A program made the position numbers and the translations under genes. This document shows positions 9,512 through 20,557 of a DNA stretch of 64,000 nt, piece after piece. The notes under the pieces are model-generated. The model had not been told where the DNA came from, ran no database searches, and saw only the letters and a list, made by a program, of their open reading frames with translations. Position 1 is the stretch's first letter, and each line of letters begins with the position of its first letter. This DNA comes from Sugiyamaella lignohabitans (Eukaryota; Ascomycota; Dipodascomycetes; Dipodascales; Trichomonascaceae), in contig NC_031671.1 of the NCBI RefSeq assembly GCF_001640025.1, forward strand, positions 682,001-746,000, read 5' to 3'.

Positions 9512-11089
9512 ATGCTGAGAAAACTGGGGAATGTGCCCAGAACTGTACAGAACAAAAAAGTAGGGCAGTGCTGCCATGAATTACACCCATTTGTGGGCAT
9601 GCCGGCGAGATTGTTTGGCCATTCAGTCCTCGGTGGTAATCCCAATCATGCCAATGGCACTAGGCTGTTATATAAGTCCTTGTTTCAATCTGATAGGATA
9701 GTTTCTAGCATTTTTGATACTGGGTCACGGCGTACAATAATGCTAAGACGACCAAGATCGTACGATCCTGCGAGCATACACCCAGTGCCCACGAATGTGC
9801 CAAAGTTGGCAAGATCTGTCTCGGCTTATTATACAGTGGAATCGGATAATCACTCCAAAGCGCGAATCAATTTATTAAAAAATCCATCGTATTTGGGTCA
9901 CTATACGTCTCGTGTGAATAGAACTTACAATGAGGATAGATACTATGCTGGAGTCTTGAAACTACCAGTGGGATCCAGTTTGACATCCAAATATGTTCGC
10001 CAGAAATTTACCCATCATGACCGGCAGGTGTTTAATTTCGCTGTATTTGACGGGCATGGTGGATCCGAGTGTAGTCAATTTCTGCAGGATCATCTTGCAG
10101 AATACGTGGAAAATTGCGACTTATCATCAGGAACTGCTCTTCGCGATTTATATAGAAAAAACGTTGGCGGGTATTGGCGAGCATGGGGTCCAGAACTAGA
10201 TCGTTATGTCAGTAGGTTGACAGCAGTGGATGATTTCCAACTCCGGCTTCCATTATCGTTCTTGAAGGCTGATTACGAGTTCAGTGAGAAATTCGAGCGC
10301 GCCGGGTCCACCGCCACCAGTGTATATTTATATTCAGATGAGGAGTCCATTAGTGCCAATGGAGACGGCACCAACCTGATAGGTAAGACTGCAGCGGCCA
10401 ATGATAGCGAAGATGCGGTCGACTATTCGAGGACTCCAAAAGCGTTCTGGGACCAGGATCAAGTAACAACTCTTGTTGTTGCTCATGTGGGTGATACGAG
10501 ATGTATATTGTGCGACCACCATGGCAATGTACATCAACTTACTACCAACCACCACCCATCAACATCTGTGGAAAACACACGTCTAAAACGTTATGCAACC
10601 TCCTTCTTCACTGACTCGTTTGGTGAGGAGCGTTTCGGTAGCTTTGCAAATACTAGAGCATTTGGAGACTTTGCAGCGAAAGCAAAGGGAATTACTGCAG
10701 AACCTGAGATTGTCGAGTGCCGAATAGGTGACAAAAGGAAAATAAAGTCCCTGTCGTCAACTTATCCGAGACATATTAAGACTTTCACTGGAGACGAAGC
10801 ATTTTTGGTGCTAATGTCGGACGGTGTAACTGAAATGATATCTGACCAAGAAGTTGTTGACCTGGTTATCAACACAGCCAATAAAGCTGGATCTGGCAGG
10901 GGTACGCCTCAGGATGCTGCCAAGGAGATTGTACATTACGCAGCTGCTGTTGGTGGAGATGACAATGCTACCTGCATGGTTATTCGTCTAAGTGGCTGGG
11001 GAAAGTGGGATACTTGGTACGACCGCACCGCCCCTCGTCGTGAAGAAAAGCTCTCGAGCTATTCAGTACGAGCCCCACGAAGAACTTAA
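9512..11089 (+). CDS. PTC6: mitochondrial PP2C-type protein phosphatase (Ptc6-like)
   Basis: A 525-residue metal-dependent Ser/Thr phosphatase. The N-terminal ~110 residues are basic and Arg-rich with few acidic residues, consistent with mitochondrial import. The PP2C core follows: DGHGG around 190, AHVGDTRC around 325-332, the SFANTRAFGDF stretch, MSDGVTEMISD around 443, and GGDDNATCMVI near residue 490. The acidic metal-binding residues expected of PP2C are visible. In Saccharomyces, Ptc6 acts on the pyruvate dehydrogenase complex and in mitophagy. The long atypical N-terminus and the insert between core motifs match Ptc6 better than Ptc1-Ptc5, but I did not align them. Confidence 0.8.
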   Translation: MLRKLGNVPRTVQNKKVGQCCHELHPFVGMPARLFGHSVLGGNPNHANGTRLLYKSLFQSDRIVSSIFDTGSRRTIMLRRPRSYDPASIHPVPTNVPKLARSVSAYYTVESDNHSKARINLLKNPSYLGHYTSRVNRTYNEDRYYAGVLKLPVGSSLTSKYVRQKFTHHDRQVFNFAVFDGHGGSECSQFLQDHLAEYVENCDLSSGTALRDLYRKNVGGYWRAWGPELDRYVSRLTAVDDFQLRLPLSFLKADYEFSEKFERAGSTATSVYLYSDEESISANGDGTNLIGKTAAANDSEDAVDYSRTPKAFWDQDQVTTLVVAHVGDTRCILCDHHGNVHQLTTNHHPSTSVENTRLKRYATSFFTDSFGEERFGSFANTRAFGDFAAKAKGITAEPEIVECRIGDKRKIKSLSSTYPRHIKTFTGDEAFLVLMSDGVTEMISDQEVVDLVINTANKAGSGRGTPQDAAKEIVHYAAAVGGDDNATCMVIRLSGWGKWDTWYDRTAPRREEKLSSYSVRAPRRT

Positions 11090-14000
11090 TGTAATACCTT
11101 GCTTCCATGGAGGCTGCAAAATATTTAATTTAATAGCATCTTGTCTTGCATACTATACTATCGCACTATGTCTTTGCCTCGGGCTGATCAGCATTGGTCA
11201 GGTATTATGCTGACCCAATCTTATAAAACTTATTGTGGATGACTGTTCTCAGAGCGTAGCGACAACCTTAATAGGACACTCCTGGTCGGTTCAGCAGTCT
11301 TTTCACGTAAGAACTCATTATAATTTCTATTCTCCAAACAGCAACTAGACTCCACTAAATAAACCATGCCAGGTGTAGGTTCACGAAAATATGGGGCAAC
11401 CTCTTCCAGTGGCCAAGGCTCCGCCCCCCATCGGTAGAGCCCACATGACCGGAGTAATCGGCACTTGCACCTATAAGTCTTGGAATCATCCCTCTTGATC
11501 TTGGAAAGCTAATATTGATTAATATTAGCAATATCCATGTGTGTTCCAGCCCACAGGACAGCCAGCAGTGCGGATACAAACCACTACCCATACTTGTCTC
11601 CAGGCTCAAAGAAGCTCCTTCATGTAATCTGTGTCATACCGATCGCGTGACTTCATGGCGGTTACGTTGGCATTGTGCGATATACTACTACGTTAATATC
11701 GACGCTTCACACGTCTCCATCAGTTCCCTCAACAGTTGGTCCGGATGAACTCCAAAGACTGGCTATCACTAGTACTCTATCAACAAGGTATAGTATATAT
11801 TGCAGAAGCTCCTCACCATAGTAGTTATAATCGATCAATGCCATCTCAAAAATGTACCACTTAGTCAAGAAGGTGGCTAGACAATAAAACAACGGTGTAG
11901 CTACTTGCCGGACCCCTTTCTGCTGGCATCATTTCCAAGTGTACTCTTACCTTCCTAAGCAATATATTTCACCCAGCCCAGTAGATTCCAAGAGACTGCT
12001 GACATCCCAGCATAAATGGTGACTAAAAATGTAGGATCTAATTGAAGCCGGACGGTGGCTACTCCAGTCAGTAGATTCTGGATCTATACAACCCAAAGCC
12101 ACCAATACACGCCTTCCTTTTTATGCAGATGTGATCCTAATAACTGAGTGCCTTGACTGGAATATTTGAGGTATACTGCCCAGTATAGACGGTATCACTA
12201 GTAAAGCCCCGGTCCATACTCAATCAATAATAAGATACTGTCAATTGCTCTCAACCTACCTGGATTGCACACCTCAATTCCAGTAGTCCAGTCCCAGGAT
12301 TATAATATAATAGATATAATGATATATTTATGGTAACATTAAAATATGTTAGATGTATATATTAATTCTGGGCGTGTGCCTTGAAGGCAGCCAGGGCCGG
12401 CGCCAGTCAAGCTCAGTACCAGTCGCCGATATCAGCGCCGGGTACTTTCACAGCCATCCTAGGCAGAACATGACAAGTCGCCATGACAGGCGCCAAGTAT
12501 GTCCTATTATCTCCGGTAGCTTGACATATATTACCTGTCATAGACCGCAGCTGTTACCAGCGCCTGTCTATAGTCGGAGCCAGAGAGCCATGGTTGGCGC
12601 CAGTTAGACTAGTTCCAACAACGCCAGGATCTGATCCAAACGGTGAATCTAGCATAATAGGCAGCCATTAACCATTTACAGTCTGAGTTACCAATGTAAT
12701 ATACTGTAGAGCCACCTTCGATACCACCTAGTGTCACAAGAATTGGAAAGAATCTAGGAAGAATTTAGTAATAGAATCCAGTCCTGTTACCAGTACTGGT
12801 CACCGGTACTTACGTAGATTGAGTCCATGTATGTGACAGTCCATGACTAAAATATCTGTTAATGTTAGGGTCTTCGGAATAGTGGGTTATGAGGGTCAAT
12901 TGGAATTTGGTCAAAAAAAAGTGGTGTGTAAGAGGGAAATAGAAGCAGGGGATTTGACCCCTATTTATAATATTTTGAGAGGTCACGCGGCTAGAACACC
13001 ACGGTGGGTGACCAATGCCATAACATTCAAACCGCTGCATACTGAGGTGCAGATATCTTGCTTGCAGAGTCATCATGATATAGCTTTATGGGCACCATTC
13101 GATAGAGAAAAATCAGCGGATTAAGATGAACAAGTAATGAGACGAAATGACCGTAAATATGAGTTGCAATTGTGATTTGAGGCAATTTTCCCAGCTTTTA
13201 GGCTAGTCTGGCTTTACTAGTCCAGAATAAGCTTCGCTTGTCCGTTATGCAGGCGGATCATCTCATTAGTAGCCAAGTTCGATAAACGGAAAAAAAGAAA
13301 GTACCATGCAAGGATGTTATTTATTATGCATAAACTGTCAGACAGTAAATAGATAACAACTATGTGACATCAGCGGTAACCACTGTTTGACAATGAGATA
13401 TGACTGATGAAATTAACAAGACACTGGGGTTTTCCCTAGTTTTACATAAAAATCTGTTTTTTTACCTGCATAAATTGCACTTATTGACTGTCACTGCTAG
13501 AAGCTAGGCAATGACCAGGGCCTTTATGATTGGTTTTCTCGTCATTAAGAGGGTCCTCTGTCATTAGGAGAGCCTGTTTTTGGTCATAAGTATTATTAAA
13601 TGGAAGTGGTCCTGGCCCGGTATTAATGAGGACAAACTATTGTATCGTTAGGAATCGAAAAGGTGGTGCTGGTTTCAAATGCGACTGTTTTGCCTCTAAC
13701 TAACTAGTACCAGGGTTATGAATAGTAAAGCTCGGCCGTCACTAGACAGCCATTGCATGCCTGAGTCCCTCTGTCTCCCTCAAATAGAATCATTCTTTTC
13801 TACGGGTTTAAGAGAAATGCATACCCCAACTGAGGTTGTAAATACTAGTGTTCTTTGAAACCTATCAAGTATCACAGTTGTAGTGCACTAACTTCTCAGC
13901 TTCGATGTACTTGGGAATCCTTTGATTGAAGAATATGATGAGAACGTAGCCATTCAATGATTTTAAAGAGTTGATATGATGTATCACAGATCTAAGACAA

Positions 14001-14159
14001 CATTTCTAGTAAGATAATTTCGTGCCGACCTCTGCCGCTATTACTCAATTTGATTTATAGTCCAATGAAGGAACTCACTGGCCCGCCTTCTCTTTTCTTA
14101 GTTACAAATCTTTGTCTTGGACCTAAGCTTCTTTTATCTATACTATAGTTGACTATATC
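11090..14159. other. 3 kb gene-free AT-rich region with a diverged repeat
   Basis: Start of the accessory island. Short frames here have no conserved features. Contents that can be named: the dispersed repeat copy at 11873-12456, and on the minus strand near 12840-12980 a promoter-like arrangement (TATAAATAGG near 12970, then a CT-rich leader) without a convincing coding frame. Nothing else recognised. Confidence 0.5.
11873..12456 (+). repeat. dispersed noncoding repeat, copy 1
   Basis: Aligns by eye with 29226-29726. Shared words in the same order include ACAACGG, TGTGATCCTA-TAACTGA-TGCC, CAGTATAGACGG / CAGAATAGACGG, CTACCTGG, AATTCCAGTA / TTTCCAGTAA, GCCGGCGCCA and TCAGCGCC-GGTACTTT. Copy 1 carries about 70 extra AT-rich bases near 12300-12370. 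No open frame is shared, so it is probably a dead element or an old segmental duplication. Confidence 0.65.
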
Positions 14160-14313
14160 CAAATACTAGATGAGAATTATATTGATGAATAACGAATATC
14201 GGGCTCTGCCCGAGCTCGTTTGCCGGAGGCAATCAGAGGCACTCGTTGGGGGGACTACATACTTATGTATTTATAGCTATGGTGGTGGTTGCTTGTGGCC
14301 CGAGACCCTAAGC

Positions 14314-15588
14314 TTATTCCGATTCAAGCGTGATCTTGGCGATATCGCAGAATCGATCTAACTTACCCAAACTCATGAGAATCTCTGACTTCTTGGTCTG
14401 ATGTAGGTCCAAGGTATCAACTCCCATATCAAGGAGCTTCAGGTAAGCTTCATTGACTGCTAGTAGGTGTTTCAAGAGGGCTCGTCGGTGAATTCTAGCT
14501 TGCTCGACAGTAACCTTTAAACAAGTGAAGGTCAGCTTGTCATCGCAAGCACCACTGTAAGCGTAGCTAAGGTTCAAGCTATCCATAAAAGCTTCGAACT
14601 TCAAGTACTCTTTGGAACCATAGGAATAGTTAGTAAGTCTGGAAGGCAGGTTAGCAAGTCTGTTCAACAGACGTTGAGAGGGAACAGCGGTGGTGGCGAC
14701 CGAGGTGGGGTAAGCGGTGGTGCGAGGGGATGGCTTCGATGGCCTGGGAATAGAAGGGGCCTTGCGGGGGTTCATGTAGGTATCAGAGAGGGTTGAGGTT
14801 GTGGAGCGAGACGAGTTGTGGCTGGAGTGGTGACGGGAGCTGGGGTTAGAGCTGGAGTGAGAGCCGGAGTGAGAACTAGAGTGAGAGCTGGAGCGAGCGC
14901 TGGTGTGAGAACTGGACTGAAAGCTGCGAATTGAGTTAGGAGCACGGGTGGTTGAAGAGATAGGAGCTGCCATGGGGATAGAGGGGCAGGAGGTAGAGCG
15001 GGTATATCGAGACGAGAAAGGTGCGAGTGGAATGCGTTGAGAAGGAACGGATGAGGAAGAAACAGACCGGGTACGAGTTGCGGGTAATGGGGTAGAGGTT
15101 GCAAGTGGGGTGAATTGGTAGGTAGTGGGAGAACGTGAGCGGGAAGAAGAAGAGGAATGAGAGCTGGAGCGAGACGAGGAAGCAGTGGATGTTGAGCGGG
15201 TGGTGGAATGCGATGACAAATCGGAGCGAGTAGCAGAGTGTGAGGAGGATGATGTGGTTGAGTGGGTGGCTGAGTGTCTGGAATAGGAGGGAATTGATCC
15301 AGAAGAAGACGAAGCTGTAGAATGATGGAAAAGACGAGCTAGAGTGGCTGTGCTACCAGAAGTAGAAGCACTGCCGGAAGTTGTGGTGGAGGAAGAACGA
15401 GAACTGTGGCGGGAACTCGTAGTAGATTCGGTGCGGGAGACATTGGTAACAGTTCTGAGAGGGGATTGAATGGGTGGAGAGAAAGTGCGTTTGATAACGG
15501 TTGGGCGAGGTCTGGATTTGTAGGGTATGCGAGGGATAATTCGTAGAGCGGTTGCAGAAGTAGTGGCGTTGACAGTAGCACGATACAT
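14314..15588 (-). CDS. serine-rich protein of an unrecognised family, copy A, 424 aa
   Basis: I do not recognise a known family. Three parts are visible. A basic, Pro/Arg-rich N-terminus (1-50) contains PRIPYKSRPRP and the SPLRTVTN motif. A long low-complexity middle (about 50-290) is made of Ser with Thr, Arg and His. A non-repetitive, probably helical C-terminal domain of about 125 residues runs from RLANLPSRLTNYSYGSKEY to the end and has a Cys pair (CDDKLTFTC). The C-terminal domain is nearly identical in copies B and C while the middle varies in length, so the ends carry the constrained function. TATATAAG lies 65 bases before the ATG. The Ser/Arg middle suggests phosphorylation or an RNA/cell-wall scaffold role, but that is a guess. 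Confidence 0.8.
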   Translation of the reverse strand: MYRATVNATTSATALRIIPRIPYKSRPRPTVIKRTFSPPIQSPLRTVTNVSRTESTTSSRHSSRSSSTTTSGSASTSGSTATLARLFHHSTASSSSGSIPSYSRHSATHSTTSSSSHSATRSDLSSHSTTRSTSTASSSRSSSHSSSSSRSRSPTTYQFTPLATSTPLPATRTRSVSSSSVPSQRIPLAPFSSRYTRSTSCPSIPMAAPISSTTRAPNSIRSFQSSSHTSARSSSHSSSHSGSHSSSNPSSRHHSSHNSSRSTTSTLSDTYMNPRKAPSIPRPSKPSPRTTAYPTSVATTAVPSQRLLNRLANLPSRLTNYSYGSKEYLKFEAFMDSLNLSYAYSGACDDKLTFTCLKVTVEQARIHRRALLKHLLAVNEAYLKLLDMGVDTLDLHQTKKSEILMSLGKLDRFCDIAKITLESE

Positions 15589-15970
15589 TTTTGCTTAGTA
15601 CTAGAGAGAAAAGAAAAAGAAGAAAACAGAAGCAACAGCGGCCGAACGCGCGCTTATATAGACAGAAGAATTTCTTTTTCCACTTTGTTGTTGTGTCTGG
15701 TCATGTGGGTCGATATTTTCTTTTTTACAGTACACTTGCTGTGTGTGACCCTATTTCGTCAATGTACCCATTAATAGATACACAATCACACCGCACGCTC
15801 TTTATATGGTTCAAGGACCTAATGCCTTGTTTTTTCAATAAATCCCTGAGATACATCCTCTGCAATTTGAATCCTCAGCTCATGACATGGGTAACTTAGA
15901 CCACGCATGATATAAATCGCCTCAGGTAATTTAGCTCCATCACGATCTACGGATGATTGCATATTCCTTG

Positions 15971-16010
15971 TCTTATCTGCGTTATCTGAGTACGTGCTTA
16001 TCTTATCAAG
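15971..16010 (-). promoter_or_regulatory. GATA-site cluster upstream of copy A
   Basis: On the minus strand, CTTGATAAGATAAG (16010-15997) followed by two more GATAA/GATAAG words. Equivalent tandem GATAAGATAAG sites occur at about the same distance (about 410-430 bases before the ATG) in copies B and C. GATA factors in fungi control nitrogen, iron or light responses; which applies is unknown. Confidence 0.6.
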
Positions 16011-16020
16011 ATGCATATAA

Positions 16021-18528
16021 CTGGGACCCTATTATAGCGAGACCCGAAAAGAATGTCAGTCTCGTATGCCTAGATGATTCTTTAATAATCATTTCCTGTA
16101 CAACCGCCATGGTTTGCAAGAACTTAATTTTTAAAAGAATAATTATAACTTTTCAGCTTTCCACCTTGGGTGCAAAGTAACTCGATATAGGGGCATATCA
16201 CATAAGGAAGTGACCTGTCATTTGTAATATTTAGCCACAATCACCCACCTGTTTATTCTTTAGGAACCTCAACATTTTTCTGTAAATGATCTATCATCGT
16301 CACCAACAACTGCCAATTGTTGTTACGAGTAGTCTAAGTGAATTGTTGAGTTATTTTCGCTTGAGTACGAATTAAAGTCAGAATGTGTCATAAACTATAT
16401 ATAAGCAAGTGGTAGCACCTGTCATGTCATATGCACCTGCTCTTCTGTATTAAAGAAACAAGCCATATGAACAAGTAGAAGAGGTAACAAAATATAAAGA
16501 TATAGGAAAAGTGCACAATATATGTAAATGCTCAATGTGGCAAGGATATTGTCCTCAACGTGCTTACATAAGTTAGGTCTGGATCCAAAACAGGGTCTTG
16601 TCAGTATAGTATAATTATCTGCCCAGAATCTCATCGCTCATGATCGCGGTACACATGTCAAGGATATGCTTAAGAAATTTCAATGAATGTGACCTGCATT
16701 AAAAAAAGTACAGGTCACGAAATTATCCCTGTTACAGATCTTCACTAGTGGAGGCGAGCAGGATAAGAATGTAGCTTGGCCACTGAGCAAATACTGCTAT
16801 AGTACGTCATCGCTCATACAGTATGCCTAAGGCTTGTCTCTGGCACATGAACGTCGGACCCACCGAGAGTCCTTAATATCATCTTAACCAGCCTATACTA
16901 TTTTCAGGATTCATAGTAGAAGCATGTTAACATATTATGATTTGAGACATACCTCGGTCAAATAATCCATGTATTGACTGGAGGAGTTGACCAGGTAACA
17001 AGAATTATCATCACCCTCTGAGGTTTTTTTAAATGACAGGCTATTAAACGATTATATACAGGGATGCAATACCAGGATATCCCGACCCCAACTCAATGGT
17101 CAATAATAATTCTGAACAACGAAACCACGATCATTCTAAAACCAGGTCCAATTTGAGGCCATTTCAGCCCTCTCTCATTCGACCATTGTCCAAATAAAAA
17201 TGTGCTAAACGGTTTACGAAAAGGATCATCAAATGATTGGTACACGGTGAGTAATGACCATAAAAACTATTTACATGGAATGGTCTGTGGTATCAACTTA
17301 TATTTCGCAATATCACTCGATACCCGCTAATTCTATTAGAATTATACATACGCTGGAGTCGAGTTACTAAGCTCTGGCGCGTTGCTGCTGCATGGGTTTT
17401 GCAATATAGTTATGGCCTCCTTTGAGTCGTTACCTTCGGATATGACACTAGCCACCTCTTCTGAATGGATACCGCTACTAAACATTGATAAACTACCTAT
17501 TTGTACTACTTGGACAAAATCGCTGCGTTGTACCCAGATTTGGTGTATTATTCTTTCATGGCTCTTCATCTTTTTATTTCACACTACAGCATGACACTTC
17601 ACAATTGGTCAGTCTTACTCTCATCGCATTGCTTAATTATTCAATGCCTAGTTATGCAAGTTTTGGTTCAATCTATTTCTTTTTAGTGATATAGTCAGGG
17701 TTCTAGACTCAGCCTCCTACTCAGTTCGATGAGCACAACGGGCACTCTCACTATTCTACTTAAATATGTCACAATATATTAATATGTTGAACGTTTTCAG
17801 TAAAGTTGTTTCGGTCTGATGGCTGATCTTAATGATGTCCTATGCGACCCTAGATGGTAGCCCCGCAATATTCTAGCCGTTACTTTCATGATTTACCGAT
17901 ATTAGCTGGTGTGACCTTTAATCGATGACAATCAGTTTCCTACACAGATAAAATGTGTCTCTACTTTGAGTGCCCAATGATATCGCCAAATTCGAAACAG
18001 TGCTCAGGTGTCTTGGCTTGCGCTTTCAGGAATTGGACTTTTTCTAAGCCCACCTATATTTTAGATCCGATGGAGGATGGCTCTACTAACAAAGCCGTTC
18101 ACCATTTATCCGTCGGAACACTGATACTATATCTATCTGACTAGTACTCTTTCCCCAGATTGCTATCTTTGTATACTCTATAAGCCCCCCTCTCCACCAG
18201 CAGAATAACATGCGTCTGGATTGTAAGCAGCAGAATAATTTTACCATATACCCATAGAAAACACCATGATGAGAATTTGACGCCAACCCATGTTTGATTA
18301 GTAGACACTACTGGCATTTGGCCCGATATACAGAAAGACAGGAAATACTTATTGAACATTTCAGTAGAGATATATGTGCTTGAAGGAATCAATAATATGA
18401 AACCTTAACACAGGTAATTTAGAGTCTACATGTTGGCGAATGAGAGCTTGGGTAAAAAGCCCAGCTGCCTGTGACAGCCAGGCTAGTTTATTGGCTATAT
18501 ACATATAGAAATAGACTATATAAAGAAC
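16021..18528. other. 2.5 kb gene-free AT-rich region
   Basis: No frame above about 75 codons, no recognisable protein motif and no RNA gene seen on either strand. Probably decayed or regulatory sequence in the accessory island. Confidence 0.5.
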
Positions 18529-19539
18529 TTACAGGTAACTTCCAAGGAACGATTTCTTGGCCCAGGTACAAATAGAGTTAGATAGTCTAGAAGCAGTATT
18601 AGTGAGAAAGTTGTACCAGCCTGTTTCAGTTATTTGTATTGGTTCCACGATTCGATTTGTATCAGAAGTAGGCTGAGGCATCTCTGTCTGCTTGTTGTTG
18701 GTATCAGAAAGAGGGACTTCTTTCTCAGTAGCTTTGTCGTTGGAATTGGAAACTGATTCAGCGATTGATGCGGGGGTATTGGTGCGAGTATTCGCAGCAC
18801 AGACACGGCGTAAAAACTCAGGAGGGTATGCAAAGATCGAGCGGTAGACAGGGGGTTGGAATGTAAGTGGAACTGGACTGCTGGGGGTAGGGCAGCAACA
18901 AGTGTAAGGGTATGAAGGAGGGGGTCGGCCAGAAGGTGGGTATAAGGGCTTGCGCTTCTTGTACTCTCTCAAGTGAGGCACCGGCTTAGCACTGGCGAAC
19001 ATCGCTTTATATCTATCCGGTTCCGTGGGGTAAGGTTGCCATTGTTTTGATCGGTTGTCAGCCATAGTTTTCTCATTCTTTTCATTCTTCTCATTCTTCT
19101 CAATGTTCGCGTTGTTCTCATTATTCTCATTGCTCTCATTGCTCTCATTGTTGTTGTTTTGCGTTCCCTTCTTGTTCTTCTCACTGTTCTTGGCTTGCTT
19201 TCTCTTTTTTCTCTTCTCACTCTTTTTGATCATCTTGGCCCTTAGACGAAAAAACTGAGCCAAGCTAGAGGAAGAAGAACTTTTAGAAGTCGAAGTTGTA
19301 GCTTTCTTTATAGAACTGAAAGAAGAGTGTTCCAATTTGGCGGCTTCAGGAGTTTCGGCACTGTCAGAATCGGCATTGGAATCAAGGTCGGAGGCATTGG
19401 TAACTTCCCGGAGTGGGCTGTGCTGGTAAGGTATATGGTTGATGTTAAGGGTGGTGCGAGTAGGCCTCTTACGGTAAGGTACGCGAGGGAGAATCTTGAT
19501 AGAATTCACAATCAATGGTGCAGCTGAAGTAGAAGACAT
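18529..19539 (-). CDS. diverged paralogue of the serine-rich family, 336 aa
   Basis: The N-terminus repeats the family pattern: I-x-PR-x-PY-(K/R)-x-RP near residues 17-27, then SPLREVTN near 41-48 (SPLRTVTN in copies A-C). The rest differs: a Ser/Thr stretch, a highly charged Lys/Asn/Glu repeat region (about 110-165), a Pro/Tyr-rich segment with CCCPTPSSP (about 215-225), and a C-terminus without the conserved helical domain. I start at the ATG at 19539, which has the same AAAA-ATG context as the paralogues, rather than 19 codons upstream. TATATAAA lies about 65 bases before it and a GATAAGATAG site about 200 bases before it. Function unknown; secretion is not indicated. Confidence 0.72.
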   Translation of the reverse strand: MSSTSAAPLIVNSIKILPRVPYRKRPTRTTLNINHIPYQHSPLREVTNASDLDSNADSDSAETPEAAKLEHSSFSSIKKATTSTSKSSSSSSLAQFFRLRAKMIKKSEKRKKRKQAKNSEKNKKGTQNNNNESNESNENNENNANIEKNEKNEKNEKTMADNRSKQWQPYPTEPDRYKAMFASAKPVPHLREYKKRKPLYPPSGRPPPSYPYTCCCPTPSSPVPLTFQPPVYRSIFAYPPEFLRRVCAANTRTNTPASIAESVSNSNDKATEKEVPLSDTNNKQTEMPQPTSDTNRIVEPIQITETGWYNFLTNTASRLSNSICTWAKKSFLGSYL

Positions 19540-19687
19540 TTTTCCTAAGGAGGATAAGAAAAAAGAAGAAGAGAAGGAAGGATGCATCAACGCCACCCAT
19601 TTATATAAACAAATCCCCGTTTCTTTTTGTTGTTATTTTTGTTGTGGTAGCTGCGGCTAACTCGTTTCTTTTTTTAACAAGCGCGAC

Positions 19688-19746
19688 TATTAGTGCATAT
19701 TAGTGCATACTGAACTTAAATTCAATATCGATCTATCTTATCTCTT
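19688..19746 (-). promoter_or_regulatory. GATA sites and tandem 11-mer upstream of the paralogue
   Basis: The minus strand reads AGAGATAAGATAGAT (about 19744-19730), matching the tandem GATA sites of the other family members. Beside it the 11-base word TATTAGTGCA(T) is repeated in tandem at 19688-19709. Confidence 0.45.
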
Positions 19747-20269
19747 AAGATCTGCCAGTACCGATGCAATGTAAACGTGATAGCTGCACATTCTAATCAA
19801 CCTTAAATTTAAACACTCTGGGAGGATGCTGTGCGAGATGTTAACAACTTAAAGCATGTGGTGCGAGCAGCCTCATGTAATAGTGTCTCTTTATACGATA
19901 ATGTTAGACGGAAGCCGCCATACAATTTTAGCATTTAATCGTGAGAAAATCTTCTAGTTTCCTTTAAGCAATGAATGACTTAACGTCGAGGGTAGAAGAA
20001 TAAGTACATGGCTCGATGAAGTAATATAGATAGTGCAAGGTATCTTGCCAAAAAAAATAAGGGGGTGTAGTTCCTCAGCCGTGCTCGCTGTGATCGTTAC
20101 AGTTGTTTGTTGAAGTGTATCTCATAGGATTCCAGTATTAGAAAGTTTAGAAGTAATCACTAATGTGAAATTATTTGGGATAACAATAATTGGTATTGGG
20201 AGAGCTCTAGTTTTGTTTTATAGTGAGTAAACTTCTCACACTGAATTACTTACTCTAATGCTAACCTCT

Positions 20270-20281
20270 TTTAAGCTATAC
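20270..20281. repeat. candidate target-site duplication, left
   Basis: TTTAAGCTATAC, identical to 25744-25755. The pair brackets both LINE ORFs and fits a target-site duplication. On the element's strand it is GTATAGCTTAAA. Confidence 0.75.
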
Positions 20282-20557
20282 TATAATAATAATCAATATT
20301 AAAGTCCTAACACAATTATACAACAACATTAAAAATATTACTATACTCTCGGAATGATAGTAGGACTATTCTACTATTGGCCCCCTACAGGCTATACCTT
20401 CGTGTTGGTTTCAACATGTGCGCTAGATAGGCCGGATTCCCCAGAACCTCCCTTTCCGAGCAGTGGAAAACCTGAACACCTTTGAGTAACCTTAGTATTT
20501 ACTCCAGTGGTCAGGGGAAACCGCTGCTAGCTAATTCTCCTCAGAGAACGTGCTATC

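Larger units (their letters stand above)
14100..16020 (-). repeat. serine-rich-gene duplication unit A (inverted)
   Basis: A unit of about 1.9 kb comprising a GATA-bearing promoter, the serine-rich gene and a conserved 3' flank with the palindrome GCCTCCGGCAAACGAGCTC. It is repeated at 26500-28330 and 33175-35010 in the opposite orientation. Flank similarity extends past the stop codon by at least 200 bases. Confidence 0.75.

Noticed and set aside
11873..12456. Solo LTR of a retrotransposon
   Set aside because: No TG...CA ends, primer-binding site or flanking duplication could be recognised in either copy.
12353..12607. 84-codon frame in the dispersed repeat
   Set aside because: Not conserved in the second repeat copy.
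15819..16016. 65-codon minus-strand frame in the copy A promoter
   Set aside because: The region is conserved between units as promoter DNA; the frame is not kept in the B and C units.
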